Shown: piece after piece, positions 1 through 5,682 of the stretch
How positions within the stretch are numbered: position 1 is the first letter of the stretch
How the letters are laid out: each line of letters starts with the position of its first letter
NCBI GenBank assembly: GCA_025964635.1
Contig: JAOPYP010000457.1
Coordinates: forward strand, 1-8,185
Length of the DNA: 8,185 bases
Source of the DNA: Actinomycetes bacterium
Lineage (GTDB): Bacteria > Actinomycetota > Actinomycetes > Streptosporangiales > Streptosporangiaceae
Direction of reading: 5' to 3'
Notes under the pieces: model-generated
Database searches by the model: none
Seen by the model: the letters and a program-made list of their open reading frames with translations, nothing else
What the model was told of the DNA's origin: nothing
Program-made: the position numbers and the translations under genes

Positions 1-1113
1 CGCGTCGGAGGCGCTGACCTGCACGGAGTAGTTCCCGGCGCGGCTCAGCCAGCCAGTTAGCTGCCCGGCGGCGCTGAGGGACACACCCGGTGGAAGCCCG
101 GTTGCGGTGAACGTCACGGTCTGCCCCGGAACCGGGATCGCCTGCCGGAACGGCAAGCCGACCGGGTCGCCGGCGACCTGCTTCTGGTTGGCGGGATCCA
201 GCAGGGACAGGATCGCGGGATTGGCCTGGTCGAGGTCGGTGTGGCCGGCGTCGGAGATTCCGGCCACGGTGCCGGTGCTGGTGTACTGCCAGCTGGCCCA
301 GGTGCCCCAGCCCGAGGGCAGTGGCGGAGTGCCTGCACTTGAGTAATCGGGCACCCAGAGCGGGGTGTGCCCGAAGCCGGTGCTGTTGCCCGTGCAGGTG
401 TCCCACCAGGTCCGCGGGGTGTAGATGATCGGAAGCTGGCCGGTCCTGGCCTTGATCTCACTGTCGAACTTGGATATCCACGACACCATGGCCGTGGTGC
501 TGAGCCCGTAGCACGGCGCGCCATACGGGTTGTACTCCATGTCCAGCATGAGCGGCATGGTCCGGCTGGCAGATCCCAGGTACTGCACGAGATAGTCGGC
601 CTGGGTGGCCGGGCTGCTGCTGCTGCCGTTGCCGTTCGGGATGGCGAAGGCGTACGCGACCACCGAGAGTCCAGCGGCCTGGGCCTGCGCCAGGTCGGTC
701 AGCGCGTAGGGGTTCTGATAGTAGGCGCCCTCGGTTACCTTCACCCCGGCGAAGCCGATACCGGATGCCGCCACCTGGGACCAGTCGATTGCGGCCCCGC
801 CCGGGTGCTGGAACGAGGCGACGTCCACCCCCTGCTCATCGCCCGCCACCGGGGCTGGCGGTGTCACGCCCGGGGCCATCTGCCCCGCCCCCGTCATCGG
901 CGCCTTCGTGGACGAGCCCGACAGCTGGCGCAGCAACTGAGGTGAGTGGGTGGCACCGACATTGGACCGGCTGACCGGGCCGGCCGGGGCCCGGCCCACG
1001 GCTGACCTGGCGTCCGGAGCCGCGGCAACGGGGGCGGCGCTGAGCCCGGCCAGCGCGAGGCTGGCAGCGGCACAGAAGACGGACATCAACCAGCGGCGCG
1101 ACGGCGCGGGCAT
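1..1113 (-). CDS. Secreted GH25 muramidase (lysozyme) with C-terminal Ig-like region, 3' end cut
   Basis: The frame is open from an ATG to the window edge (371 codons, no stop), so the C-terminus lies outside. Residues 1-32 are a signal peptide: SRR near the start, a hydrophobic stretch, then an Ala-rich cleavage region. Residues 33-92 are a low-complexity linker. Residues 93-306 match glycoside hydrolase family 25: a GVDVASFQ start (Asp97), VKVTEG (Glu128), LMLDMEYN (Asp191 and Glu193, the family's DxE catalytic pair) and a late HTDLDQ motif. Family enzymes cleave the MurNAc-GlcNAc beta-1,4 bond of peptidoglycan outside the cell. From about residue 312 the sequence (ATGLPPGVSLSAAGQLTG, NYSVQVSASDA) resembles a putative Ig/cadherin-like repeat, possibly for wall or substrate binding. 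A purine-rich weak ribosome site (GAAAGAGAG) precedes the ATG. It is transcribed divergently from the SSI-like gene. The fold assignment is secure; substrate details and any further C-terminal domains are unknown. Confidence 0.92.
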   Translation of the reverse strand, partial: MPAPSRRWLMSVFCAAASLALAGLSAAPVAAAPDARSAVGRAPAGPVSRSNVGATHSPQLLRQLSGSSTKAPMTGAGQMAPGVTPPAPVAGDEQGVDVASFQHPGGAAIDWSQVAASGIGFAGVKVTEGAYYQNPYALTDLAQAQAAGLSVVAYAFAIPNGNGSSSSPATQADYLVQYLGSASRTMPLMLDMEYNPYGAPCYGLSTTAMVSWISKFDSEIKARTGQLPIIYTPRTWWDTCTGNSTGFGHTPLWVPDYSSAGTPPLPSGWGTWASWQYTSTGTVAGISDAGHTDLDQANPAILSLLDPANQKQVAGDPVGLPFRQAIPVPGQTVTFTATGLPPGVSLSAAGQLTGWLSRAGNYSVQVSASDA

Positions 1114-1391
1114 ACGAGAACTCTCTTTCACGGCTAAGTCGCCCCTGACAGCAAGGAATCGTCCGGCTGCGCCCGGGCAGGCGAGAAATGTCCCCTATTA
1201 ATATCCGGTCTGACGAAGGCGGCGCCACCAAACCGGCAACAATGCTTTCTGTAGATGGCTCGCTGCTGGCCGGGCCAGCACGAGAGGTCGAGGCCACGGT
1301 GGCCCAGGCCACCGCCGTAGCAGTAGGTGCCCGCCAGAAGGCCCCGGTCCGTCGATCCAGTCCCGTGCCAATTCGGGGGACAGAGAATTCT

Positions 1392-1458
1392 TTCCGTCGC
1401 AATGACGGAATATAGCTTTCCGTGACCTGGGTATGGTCCGATACCGGAATGCATTCCG
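1392..1458. promoter_or_regulatory. Cluster of TTCCG inverted repeats (candidate operator)
   Basis: Five TTCCG/CGGAA half-sites alternate in orientation. TTCCGTC (1392-1398) pairs with GACGGAA (1404-1410) across a 5-nt gap. ACGGAA (1405-1410) also pairs with TTCCGT (1418-1423) across a 7-nt gap. A perfect 14-bp palindrome, CGGAATGCATTCCG, occupies 1445-1458. GGTAT (1430-1434) and ATACC (1441-1445) form another short inverted repeat. The cluster overlaps the plus-strand -10 candidate TATAGC, which is where a repressor site for the inhibitor gene would be expected. The repeats are seen directly; regulator binding is inference. Confidence 0.45.
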
Positions 1459-1493
1459 CAGGACACCCGGGCCCGGGCCGCCCGGGACCGCCC

Positions 1494-1511
1494 GCGGCAG
1501 GATCCTGCCGC
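1494..1511. promoter_or_regulatory. Perfect 18-bp palindrome upstream of the SSI-like gene
   Basis: GCGGCAGGATCCTGCCGC reads identically on both strands with no spacer and no mismatch. It ends 35 bp before the chosen start codon. It could be a dimeric regulator site. If the mRNA starts near the TATAGC element, it would instead be a GC-rich leader hairpin close to the ribosome binding region. The sequence alone does not decide between these. Confidence 0.4.
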
Positions 1512-1546
1512 CACACCGGGAACCGGGCCGGGCCGCAGAACGTCAC

Positions 1547-2041
1547 ATGGGCATGAAATTCTCCTTGCGGCCCGCGCGAGATGGCGCCAGGTACCTCGTG
1601 GCCGCCATCCTCTGCGTGGTCACGGCGGCCGCCTGCGGCAGTGTCACCACCACGAACTCGGCCGCCAAGCCCGCCAAGCCCGCTACGCCCGCAGCCAAGG
1701 TCTCGCTCACCGTGGTGGTCACGCCGGCTCCCGGCGCCACCCCGAAGCGGTGGACGCTGCGCTGCGACCCGGCCGGCGGGACGGAGCCTGACGCCAAGGC
1801 CGCCTGCCGGGCACTGCTGGCCGCCAAGAACCCGTTCGCGCCGATCCCGCGCGGGATCATGTGCCCGATGATCGTGGCCGGGCCGCAGAAGGCCACGATC
1901 ACCGGGACCTTCTTCGGCCAGCATGTGGCGTCGAACTTCTCGCGGGCCGGATGCCAGGCCACCCGCTGGGCCAAGCTGGGTGCGGTCTTCGGGTCTCTCG
2001 GCACCGGCAGTGGCGCCGCGTCCGGGTCACCCGTGCATTGA
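1547..2041 (+). CDS. SSI-family (subtilisin inhibitor-like) protein, probable lipoprotein
   Basis: The product is 164 aa from this ATG. Residues 1-30 look like a signal peptide: charged start, hydrophobic YLVAAILCVV, then TAAAC. Cys30 followed by Gly-Ser suggests a lipobox, although position -3 is Ala rather than the usual Leu. A Thr/Ala/Pro/Lys linker runs to about residue 50. Residues 52-148 match the Streptomyces subtilisin inhibitor fold: LRCDPAGG, then ACRALL, then MCPMI, with cysteines 73, 87, 106 and 136 spaced for the two SSI disulfides. By alignment with SSI (CPMV), the reactive bond would be Met108-Ile109, and a P1 Met suits subtilisin-like proteases. The usual Tyr-Asp-Pro after the reactive site is replaced by VAGP. 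No good ribosome site is visible. A second ATG at 1553 is equally possible, and one at 1433 would only add a non-signal extension. The job is probably restraint of extracellular serine proteases at the cell surface. Confidence 0.8.
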   Translation: MGMKFSLRPARDGARYLVAAILCVVTAAACGSVTTTNSAAKPAKPATPAAKVSLTVVVTPAPGATPKRWTLRCDPAGGTEPDAKAACRALLAAKNPFAPIPRGIMCPMIVAGPQKATITGTFFGQHVASNFSRAGCQATRWAKLGAVFGSLGTGSGAASGSPVH

Positions 2042-2119
2042 TTAGCCCGTGCGTTGATTAGCCCGTGCATTGATTAGCTAGCACTGATCAGCCAGCACCC
2101 AACAGCCAGCACTGACTAG
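2030..2119. repeat. Degenerate tandem repeat (3 x 16 bp + 3 x 14 bp) over two convergent stop codons
   Basis: Three 16-bp units (CCCGTGCATTGATTAG, with one A-to-G change in the middle copy) run head to tail from 2030 to 2077. Three related 14-bp units (for example CCAGCACTGACTAG) continue to 2119. The first unit contains the TGA of the SSI-like gene and the last contains the TAG (minus strand) of the glycosylase gene. Because 16 and 14 are not multiples of three, TGA/TAG codons recur in several frames. No stable hairpin or T-run is obvious, so it is not a classical terminator. It probably arose by slippage duplication of a stop-codon region. Confidence 0.85.
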
Positions 2120-3054
2120 CGGAGCAGCCGGGACATCCGCCGGTCGGCCAGCGGCTTGCCGCCGGTCTGGCAGGTGGGGCAGTACTGCAGCGCCGAGTCG
2201 GCGAACGAGACCTCGCGTACCGTGTCCCCGCACACCGGGCAGGGCTCCCCGGCCCGGCCGTGGACGCGCAGACCCGACTTCTTCTCGGCCTTCAGGTCGC
2301 CGGCGGCCAGGCCGGCGGACCGTTCCACGGCCTCCCGGAGAGTGGTGATGATGGCCGCGTGCAGTTCCCTGACCTCGTCCTCGGTGAAGCTGCTGGCCAG
2401 CTTGAATGGCGACATCCGCGCCACGTGCAGCACCTCGTCGGAGTAGGCGTTGCCGATCCCGGCGATGATCTTCTGGTCCCGGAGCACGCCCTTGATCTGG
2501 GTCCGGCGGCCGGCGAGCATCCCGCCCAGCGCCTCGGCCGTGAACGAGTCGGCGAGCGGGTCGGGGCCCAGCGCGGCCACCCCGGGCACCTCGGCCGGGT
2601 CGGCGACCAGGTAGACGGCCAGGCGCTTCTTCGTGCCCGCCTCGGTCAGGTCGAACCCGGCGCCGTCGGTGAACCGCAGCCGGAAGCCGAGTGGCCCCTT
2701 GCCGGGACGCGGCGGGGCGGGCGGGATGTCGTCGCGCCAGCGCAGCCACCCGGCCCGGGCCAGGTGGATGACCAGGTGCAGGGGGCCGTCGGCAGGCGGG
2801 CGGCCGTCAGCGGGTGGCCTGCCGTCAGCAGGCGGGCTGCCGGCCGGGCCCCCGGGGGCCGGGACCGCCACTAGGTCCAGGAATTTCCCGTGCCGCTGGG
2901 TGTCGGTGATGACCCGGCCGCGAAGAGCGCTCAGATCCGGGCGGTAGGTCTTGAGCACCGAGATAGCCGCACTGTCGGCGCGGTCGATGACATGCCCGTC
3001 GGCCCGCTCACGCAAGAAGCGGGCGAGCGACTCCACCTCGGGAAGTTCCGGCAC
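2116..3054 (-). CDS. Fpg/Nei-family DNA glycosylase (formamidopyrimidine-DNA glycosylase-like)
   Basis: The product is 312 aa from a GTG start. That start is chosen because the family needs Pro2 as nucleophile, and the protein begins (M)PELPEVE with Pro2 and Glu3; an upstream ATG would bury the catalytic proline. AGGCAGAA upstream is a weak ribosome site. Family members excise oxidised bases and nick the abasic site (bifunctional glycosylase/AP lyase). Other landmarks are HGKFLDL with Lys57, LTEAGTKKR, the helix-two-turn-helix segment around GIGNAYSDE (199-207), and a C-terminal zinc finger with Cys272, 275, 292 and 295. Two oddities stand out. A Pro/Ala/Asp/Gly insertion (about 64-91) is made of three PPADGR-like units. 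The finger hairpin has Ser287 where E. coli Fpg has its phosphate-contacting Arg258, and the protein continues 17 residues past the last Cys. It therefore belongs to a divergent actinobacterial subfamily, and its substrate range is unknown. Confidence 0.93.
   Translation of the reverse strand: MPELPEVESLARFLRERADGHVIDRADSAAISVLKTYRPDLSALRGRVITDTQRHGKFLDLVAVPAPGGPAGSPPADGRPPADGRPPADGPLHLVIHLARAGWLRWRDDIPPAPPRPGKGPLGFRLRFTDGAGFDLTEAGTKKRLAVYLVADPAEVPGVAALGPDPLADSFTAEALGGMLAGRRTQIKGVLRDQKIIAGIGNAYSDEVLHVARMSPFKLASSFTEDEVRELHAAIITTLREAVERSAGLAAGDLKAEKKSGLRVHGRAGEPCPVCGDTVREVSFADSALQYCPTCQTGGKPLADRRMSRLLR
2786..2839. repeat. Three 18-bp tandem repeats inside the glycosylase gene
   Basis: Three consecutive 18-bp units, each starting CCGTC on the plus strand, occupy this stretch and differ at a few positions. 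Each encodes six residues in frame (PPADGR type), so copy-number change would keep the reading frame. In the protein they fall between the HGKFLDL segment and the HLVIHLARAGW strand, probably in a surface loop. Confidence 0.85.
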
Positions 3055-3407
3055 GGTATCGATTCTGCCTGGTGCCCTGGGATGTTCGCGCCACGCCGGG
3101 ATGCGGATCGTTATCACACCGATAACGGCTGGCCCATGGTCGTGTAACACTGATCCCATGATTATGGACCGCGCGGGCCAGATCCGGCCCGGGTGCTTCC
3201 GGCGCGGGGGGCTGCGCCGGGAGCCCCGGAAGTTTGGCCGTCGGGAGCCGCGGAAGTATGGCGGGCGGGAGCCCGTGATGCACGACGGCGGGACACCGGA
3301 AGGCCTTGCCGGTATGGAACCAGACTGATTACTTGTTTAATGAAAACTAACGTAGCTTGCGGTGTGTCACCGGTGAGCGGAGCATGGATTCACAAGGATG
3401 AGAAGCC
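3055..3407. promoter_or_regulatory. Divergent intergenic region between glycosylase and stress-protein genes
   Basis: No secure gene is present. The part nearest the glycosylase holds a 7-bp inverted repeat (listed separately). The middle (3218-3275) has 2.4 copies of a GC-rich 24-bp unit starting CGGGAGCC. These lie in a possible 56-codon reading frame (3158-3328) whose product would be Arg-rich with REPRKFG/REPRKYG repeats; I see no family features or ribosome site for it. The AT-rich island 3327-3358 is the likely promoter zone for the stress-protein gene. A candidate -10 there is TAACGT, without a good -35. A 10-bp palindrome, TCACCGGTGA (3367-3376), follows just downstream of that candidate. 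Confidence 0.45.
3109..3127. promoter_or_regulatory. Inverted repeat CGTTATC-N5-GATAACG, candidate operator for the glycosylase gene
   Basis: Two perfect 7-bp arms flank ACACC, about 55-75 bp upstream of the GTG start of the glycosylase gene and in its probable promoter. Arms of this length and a 5-bp spacer are typical of sites for dimeric helix-turn-helix repressors. Which regulator binds, if any, cannot be told. Confidence 0.4.
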
Positions 3408-4058
3408 ATGAACCAGGCAGAGCCTCAGCCCCTCCCGCGCCAGCCTGAGCGGCCCGCCCCGGGTGCTGCCCAGCCGGGCGGCCCGGAGCCTGACGGCCCC
3501 CAGCCGTACAGGCCCGCGGGCGTGCCGTCACCAAGTACCCCGCCCGGTGGCGATCCCGGCCTTCCGGCCGCCCCGGGCCGGGGGGCGGCCGAGGCGGACC
3601 CGTACGGGGAACCGCAGGCCGACTCCGGTCCCGCCACGGACCTGGCCCATCCCGTGGTGGTCGGCTACGACGGATCCGGATCGAGCAGGCACGCGCTCGC
3701 CTACGCCGCGGGAATGGCGCGCAGGCTCGGCCGCCCCCTTCTCCTCGCCTACATCACGAGCCCGAGCATTTTCTGCGAGCCGCTCAGCGGCCAGGTGATC
3801 GCCCCGATCCGGGACTCGAACGAGACCCACCGCTGGCTGCTGGCCGAGCTCGACGAGGTATGCGACCGGGAGGGGCTGGACGTGCGGATCGTCACCCGCC
3901 AGGGCAGCCCGGCCCGGGAACTCGCCGCCGCAGCCGACGAGTTCAGCGCGGACGCGCTGGTCATCGGGGCCCCGGCGCGCGTCTGGCATCAGGTCGCCGG
4001 CTCGGTGCCGGGCTGGCTGGCCCGGCACGCGCACTGCCCCGTCATCGTGGTGCCCTGA
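3408..4058 (+). CDS. Universal stress protein (UspA-like) with long Pro/Gly-rich N-terminus
   Basis: The product is 216 aa. Residues 1-80 are a disordered, Pro/Gly/Ala-rich tail absent from ordinary single-domain stress proteins (about 140-150 aa). Residues 82-216 are one Usp domain: HPVVVGYDGSGSSRHAL (Asp88 at the adenine-binding edge), a central helix region, VRIVTRQGSPARELAAAA, then DALVIGAPA, GSVPGWLARHAHCPVIVVP. The family's ATP loop is G-x2-G-x9-G-(S/T). Here Gly187 is followed by Ala190 in place of the second Gly, and the spacing to Gly198-Ser199 is shortened, so nucleotide binding is uncertain. A good purine-rich ribosome site (AAGGATGAGAAG) precedes the ATG. The gene is monocistronic, with a GC hairpin behind it. 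The domain assignment is firm. The physiological role (dormancy, hypoxia or general stress) cannot be read from the sequence; I saw no clear DosR box upstream. Confidence 0.9.
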   Translation: MNQAEPQPLPRQPERPAPGAAQPGGPEPDGPQPYRPAGVPSPSTPPGGDPGLPAAPGRGAAEADPYGEPQADSGPATDLAHPVVVGYDGSGSSRHALAYAAGMARRLGRPLLLAYITSPSIFCEPLSGQVIAPIRDSNETHRWLLAELDEVCDREGLDVRIVTRQGSPARELAAAADEFSADALVIGAPARVWHQVAGSVPGWLARHAHCPVIVVP

Positions 4059-4068
4059 GCGCAGGCAC

Positions 4069-4095
4069 GCTGCCCGGCGCCCGGCCCCGGGCAGC
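4069..4095. terminator. GC-rich hairpin between convergent stress-protein and oxidoreductase genes
   Basis: GCTGCCCGG and CCGGGCAGC form a perfect 9-bp stem with a 9-nt loop, starting 10 bp after the stop codon of the stress-protein gene and 30 bp before the oxidoreductase stop. There is no T-run on either side, which is common for actinobacterial terminators. Its position allows it to serve both strands. Confidence 0.65.
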
Positions 4096-4124
4096 CCAGA
4101 CCGTGAATTGAGACCCTCGGCCGG

Positions 4125-5342
4125 TCAGGCCGTTAGGGGATCGTAGTAGTGCGCGTACTGCCAGGTGCCGCGCTCGACGAGGGCCTCGTCCGTCAGGACG
4201 CCGGTGAACCGGGCCGGAGACAGGGCGGACAGATCGACCTCCGGACGGCCGCCGGTGATCCAGCGGGCCAGCGCCTCGCCGATGGCCGGGGACGACGAGA
4301 ATCCTGATCCATTGCAGCCGCTGGCCACCCACAGGCCCGGCACCTCCGGCACCGGGCCGGCCAGGAAGCGGCCGTCGGGGCTCATCGTGAACAGCCCGCC
4401 GCGATGCTCGGCCACCTCAGCCTGGGCCGCCGGCACCAGCCCGGCGACCTGGGCGGCCATCGCGTCCAGCACGCCGCGATCCAGCGGGACGTCGTCGGTG
4501 TCGAACGCGGGGGGCTGAGCGCGCGGGTCGACCGGGAGCGGAGCGGACTCGAACCCGCCGAGCATCAGGCCTCCGCGGGCGGGCCTCAGGTACACCGCGC
4601 AGTCCAGGATCCGGGTGATCGGCGCGCTGGCGGGCACCCCGGGAACAGGCTCGGTCACCAGCAGCTGGTGCCGGACCGGTGCGGCCGCCACCCAGGCGCC
4701 GGCCAGCTCGCCGACCTGCCGGACCCAGGCGCCCGCGGCGTCGACGACGACCGCGGTCTCGATGTGGCGGGCAGCGGTCCGCACGCCGGTGATCACCCCG
4801 GCGCTGCTGGTCGTCACCGCGGTGACCGGCTCGTCCGCCAGCACCTGCACGCCAGCCCGCGCGGCGGCCCCCAGGTAGGCGTCGATCAGGGCGCCAGGTT
4901 CCTCGATGTAGACGTCCTCCGGACACCAGACCACATCCTCGTCCCCGGCCGGGCGGTAGTACCCGCCGGTGCGCTCCGCCGCCTCCGCGGGACTGATCGC
5001 GGCCAGGTCCACCCCCCAGCGGAGGGACTGGGCCAGCTCGGCGGCGAGCAGCTTCTTGTGACCGCCGCCGCGCGCCACCAGCAGGCTGCCCGAGGCCGCC
5101 ACGTCGAGCGGCACACCCGCCCACTCGCCGAAGTGCCGCACGAGATCGATGCTGCGGCGAGCCAGGAAGGTCCGGACCTCATCGCCCTGGACGGACTTGA
5201 ACAGGCCGGCCGCGCGGCCGGATGCCTGCGAGCCGGGGGTACGCCGGTCCAGCACCACTACCGACCGGCCTTGCCGGGCGCAGTGAAGAGCGGTGCTCAG
5301 CCCCAGGGCACCCGCCCCGACCACCGCGACTTCCACCTTCAT
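4125..5342 (-). CDS. FAD-dependent oxidoreductase, DAO family (amine/amino-acid oxidase type)
   Basis: The product is 405 aa. It starts MKVEVAVVGAGALGLSTAL, a Rossmann GxGxxG dinucleotide-binding motif (Gly9-Gly14), with the acidic end of beta-2 at VVVLDRR. A second flavin-contact segment is SGRAAGLFKS (41-50). DAAGAWVRQV (201-210) and the C-terminal GLWVASGCNGSGFSSSPAIGEALARWI (336-361) are typical of the DAO fold shared by sarcosine oxidase, glycine oxidase and D-amino-acid dehydrogenases. The start was chosen because the Rossmann strand begins directly there and GAGGG lies upstream; the in-frame ATG 18 codons earlier adds a non-conserved tail. The reaction is probably flavin-dependent oxidation of a C-N bond in an amine or amino acid. 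The substrate, and whether oxygen or another acceptor is used, cannot be told: there is no neighbouring catabolic gene. It is cytoplasmic, with no signal peptide. Confidence 0.88.
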   Translation of the reverse strand: MKVEVAVVGAGALGLSTALHCARQGRSVVVLDRRTPGSQASGRAAGLFKSVQGDEVRTFLARRSIDLVRHFGEWAGVPLDVAASGSLLVARGGGHKKLLAAELAQSLRWGVDLAAISPAEAAERTGGYYRPAGDEDVVWCPEDVYIEEPGALIDAYLGAAARAGVQVLADEPVTAVTTSSAGVITGVRTAARHIETAVVVDAAGAWVRQVGELAGAWVAAAPVRHQLLVTEPVPGVPASAPITRILDCAVYLRPARGGLMLGGFESAPLPVDPRAQPPAFDTDDVPLDRGVLDAMAAQVAGLVPAAQAEVAEHRGGLFTMSPDGRFLAGPVPEVPGLWVASGCNGSGFSSSPAIGEALARWITGGRPEVDLSALSPARFTGVLTDEALVERGTWQYAHYYDPLTA

Positions 5343-5514
5343 GACCTGGCCCTCACCACGCAGGCAGCCGACCGCCCGGGGCGCGGGTTGCCTCAAGGTA
5401 ACAGTGCAGTCGCCTGACCTGCCCGGATCGCCCCCGGTACAGTGCCCGGGCGCATAAGCTCAGCCAGTGCGCCAACCACCGGTCCGGTCCACCCAGAAAC
5501 TTCAGCACTACCAG

Positions 5515-5597
5515 TGGGCGAGGAGGGATTTGAACCCTCACGTCCTTTCGGACACACGGACCTGAACCGTGCGCGTCTGCCGTTCCGCCACCCGCCC
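5515..5597 (-). tRNA. tRNA-Leu(CAG)
   Basis: The reverse strand folds as a class II tRNA of 83 nt. The acceptor stem is GGGCGGG/CTCGCCC, with one G-T pair. A D-arm (GCGGAACGGCAGACGC) follows. The anticodon stem CACGG/CCGTG encloses TTCAGGT, giving anticodon CAG. There is a long variable arm (GTCC-GAAA-GGAC) and a T-arm GAGGG-TTCAAAT-CCCTC. The discriminator base is A, as expected for leucine. CCA is not encoded (ACT follows). It reads the CUG codon. In Mycobacterium tuberculosis a tRNA-Leu(CAG) also lies next to and divergent from fhaA, so the order is conserved. Confidence 0.96.
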
Positions 5598-5682
5598 TAC
5601 GCAGTGAGTCAGGTTAGCACGTCCGCAACAGCACCCTGAGCGCCGATACCATCGGATGCGGATAGGGGAAGGAGGTACCCCG
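5598..5682. promoter_or_regulatory. Divergent promoter region of tRNA-Leu and fhaA
   Basis: On the minus strand, TAACCT (plus 5611-5616) stands at the right distance to start transcription about 6-7 nt before the tRNA 5' end; its -35 is poor. On the plus strand, TACCAT (5647-5652) could be a -10 for fhaA. AAGGAGG at 5669-5675 is a near-perfect ribosome site, 7 nt from the fhaA GTG, and it decides that start. Confidence 0.4.

Larger units (their letters stand above)
1114..1546. promoter_or_regulatory. Divergent intergenic region between the muramidase and SSI-like genes
   Basis: No convincing gene lies here; the reading frames crossing it show no family features. The right half holds a cluster of inverted repeats built on TTCCG and an 18-bp perfect palindrome (both listed separately). 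On the plus strand, TATAGC at 1411-1416 could be a -10 element for the SSI-like gene, with only a poor -35 upstream. On the minus strand, the AT-rich patch around 1195-1206 could supply a -10 for the muramidase, but no good -35 stands at the right distance. A self-complementary stretch at 1298-1313 (GGTGG/CCACC) and another at 1266-1278 (CTGGC/GCCAG) could fold in a muramidase leader transcript. I compared it by eye with the c-di-AMP (ydaO-type) riboswitch, which often precedes actinobacterial wall hydrolases, and did not recognise its conserved core. Confidence 0.5.

Noticed and set aside
1114..1440. Possible c-di-AMP (ydaO-type) riboswitch before the muramidase
   Set aside because: This is common before actinobacterial wall hydrolases, but I could not find the conserved core elements in the minus-strand leader; only short unrelated hairpins are visible.
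1134..1514. 126-codon minus-strand frame in the intergenic region
   Set aside because: No ribosome site or recognisable domain, and the composition is irregular (scattered Cys, His and Trp); probably chance.
836..1924. 362-codon open frame on the minus strand
   Set aside because: It overlaps the N-terminal half of the muramidase signal/linker region and the whole intergenic region in a different frame, and covers the SSI-like gene antisense. Its product is Gly/Arg-rich with no family features.
2030..2119. CRISPR array
   Set aside because: Units of 14-16 bp are directly adjacent with no unique spacers, so this is a simple tandem repeat.
3055..3159. N-terminal extension of the glycosylase from an upstream ATG
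   Set aside because: The catalytic amine is the N-terminal proline exposed after Met removal, so translation must begin at the GTG directly before PELPEVE.
4404..5417. 337-codon plus-strand frame antisense to the oxidoreductase
   Set aside because: It is a mirror frame of a GC-rich gene, rich in Arg/Gly/His with no domain, while the sense frame has clear Rossmann and DAO motifs.
5656..5682. Upstream ATG for fhaA
   Set aside because: The strong AAGGAGG site lies inside that extension and is correctly spaced for the GTG at 5683, where homologues also begin.
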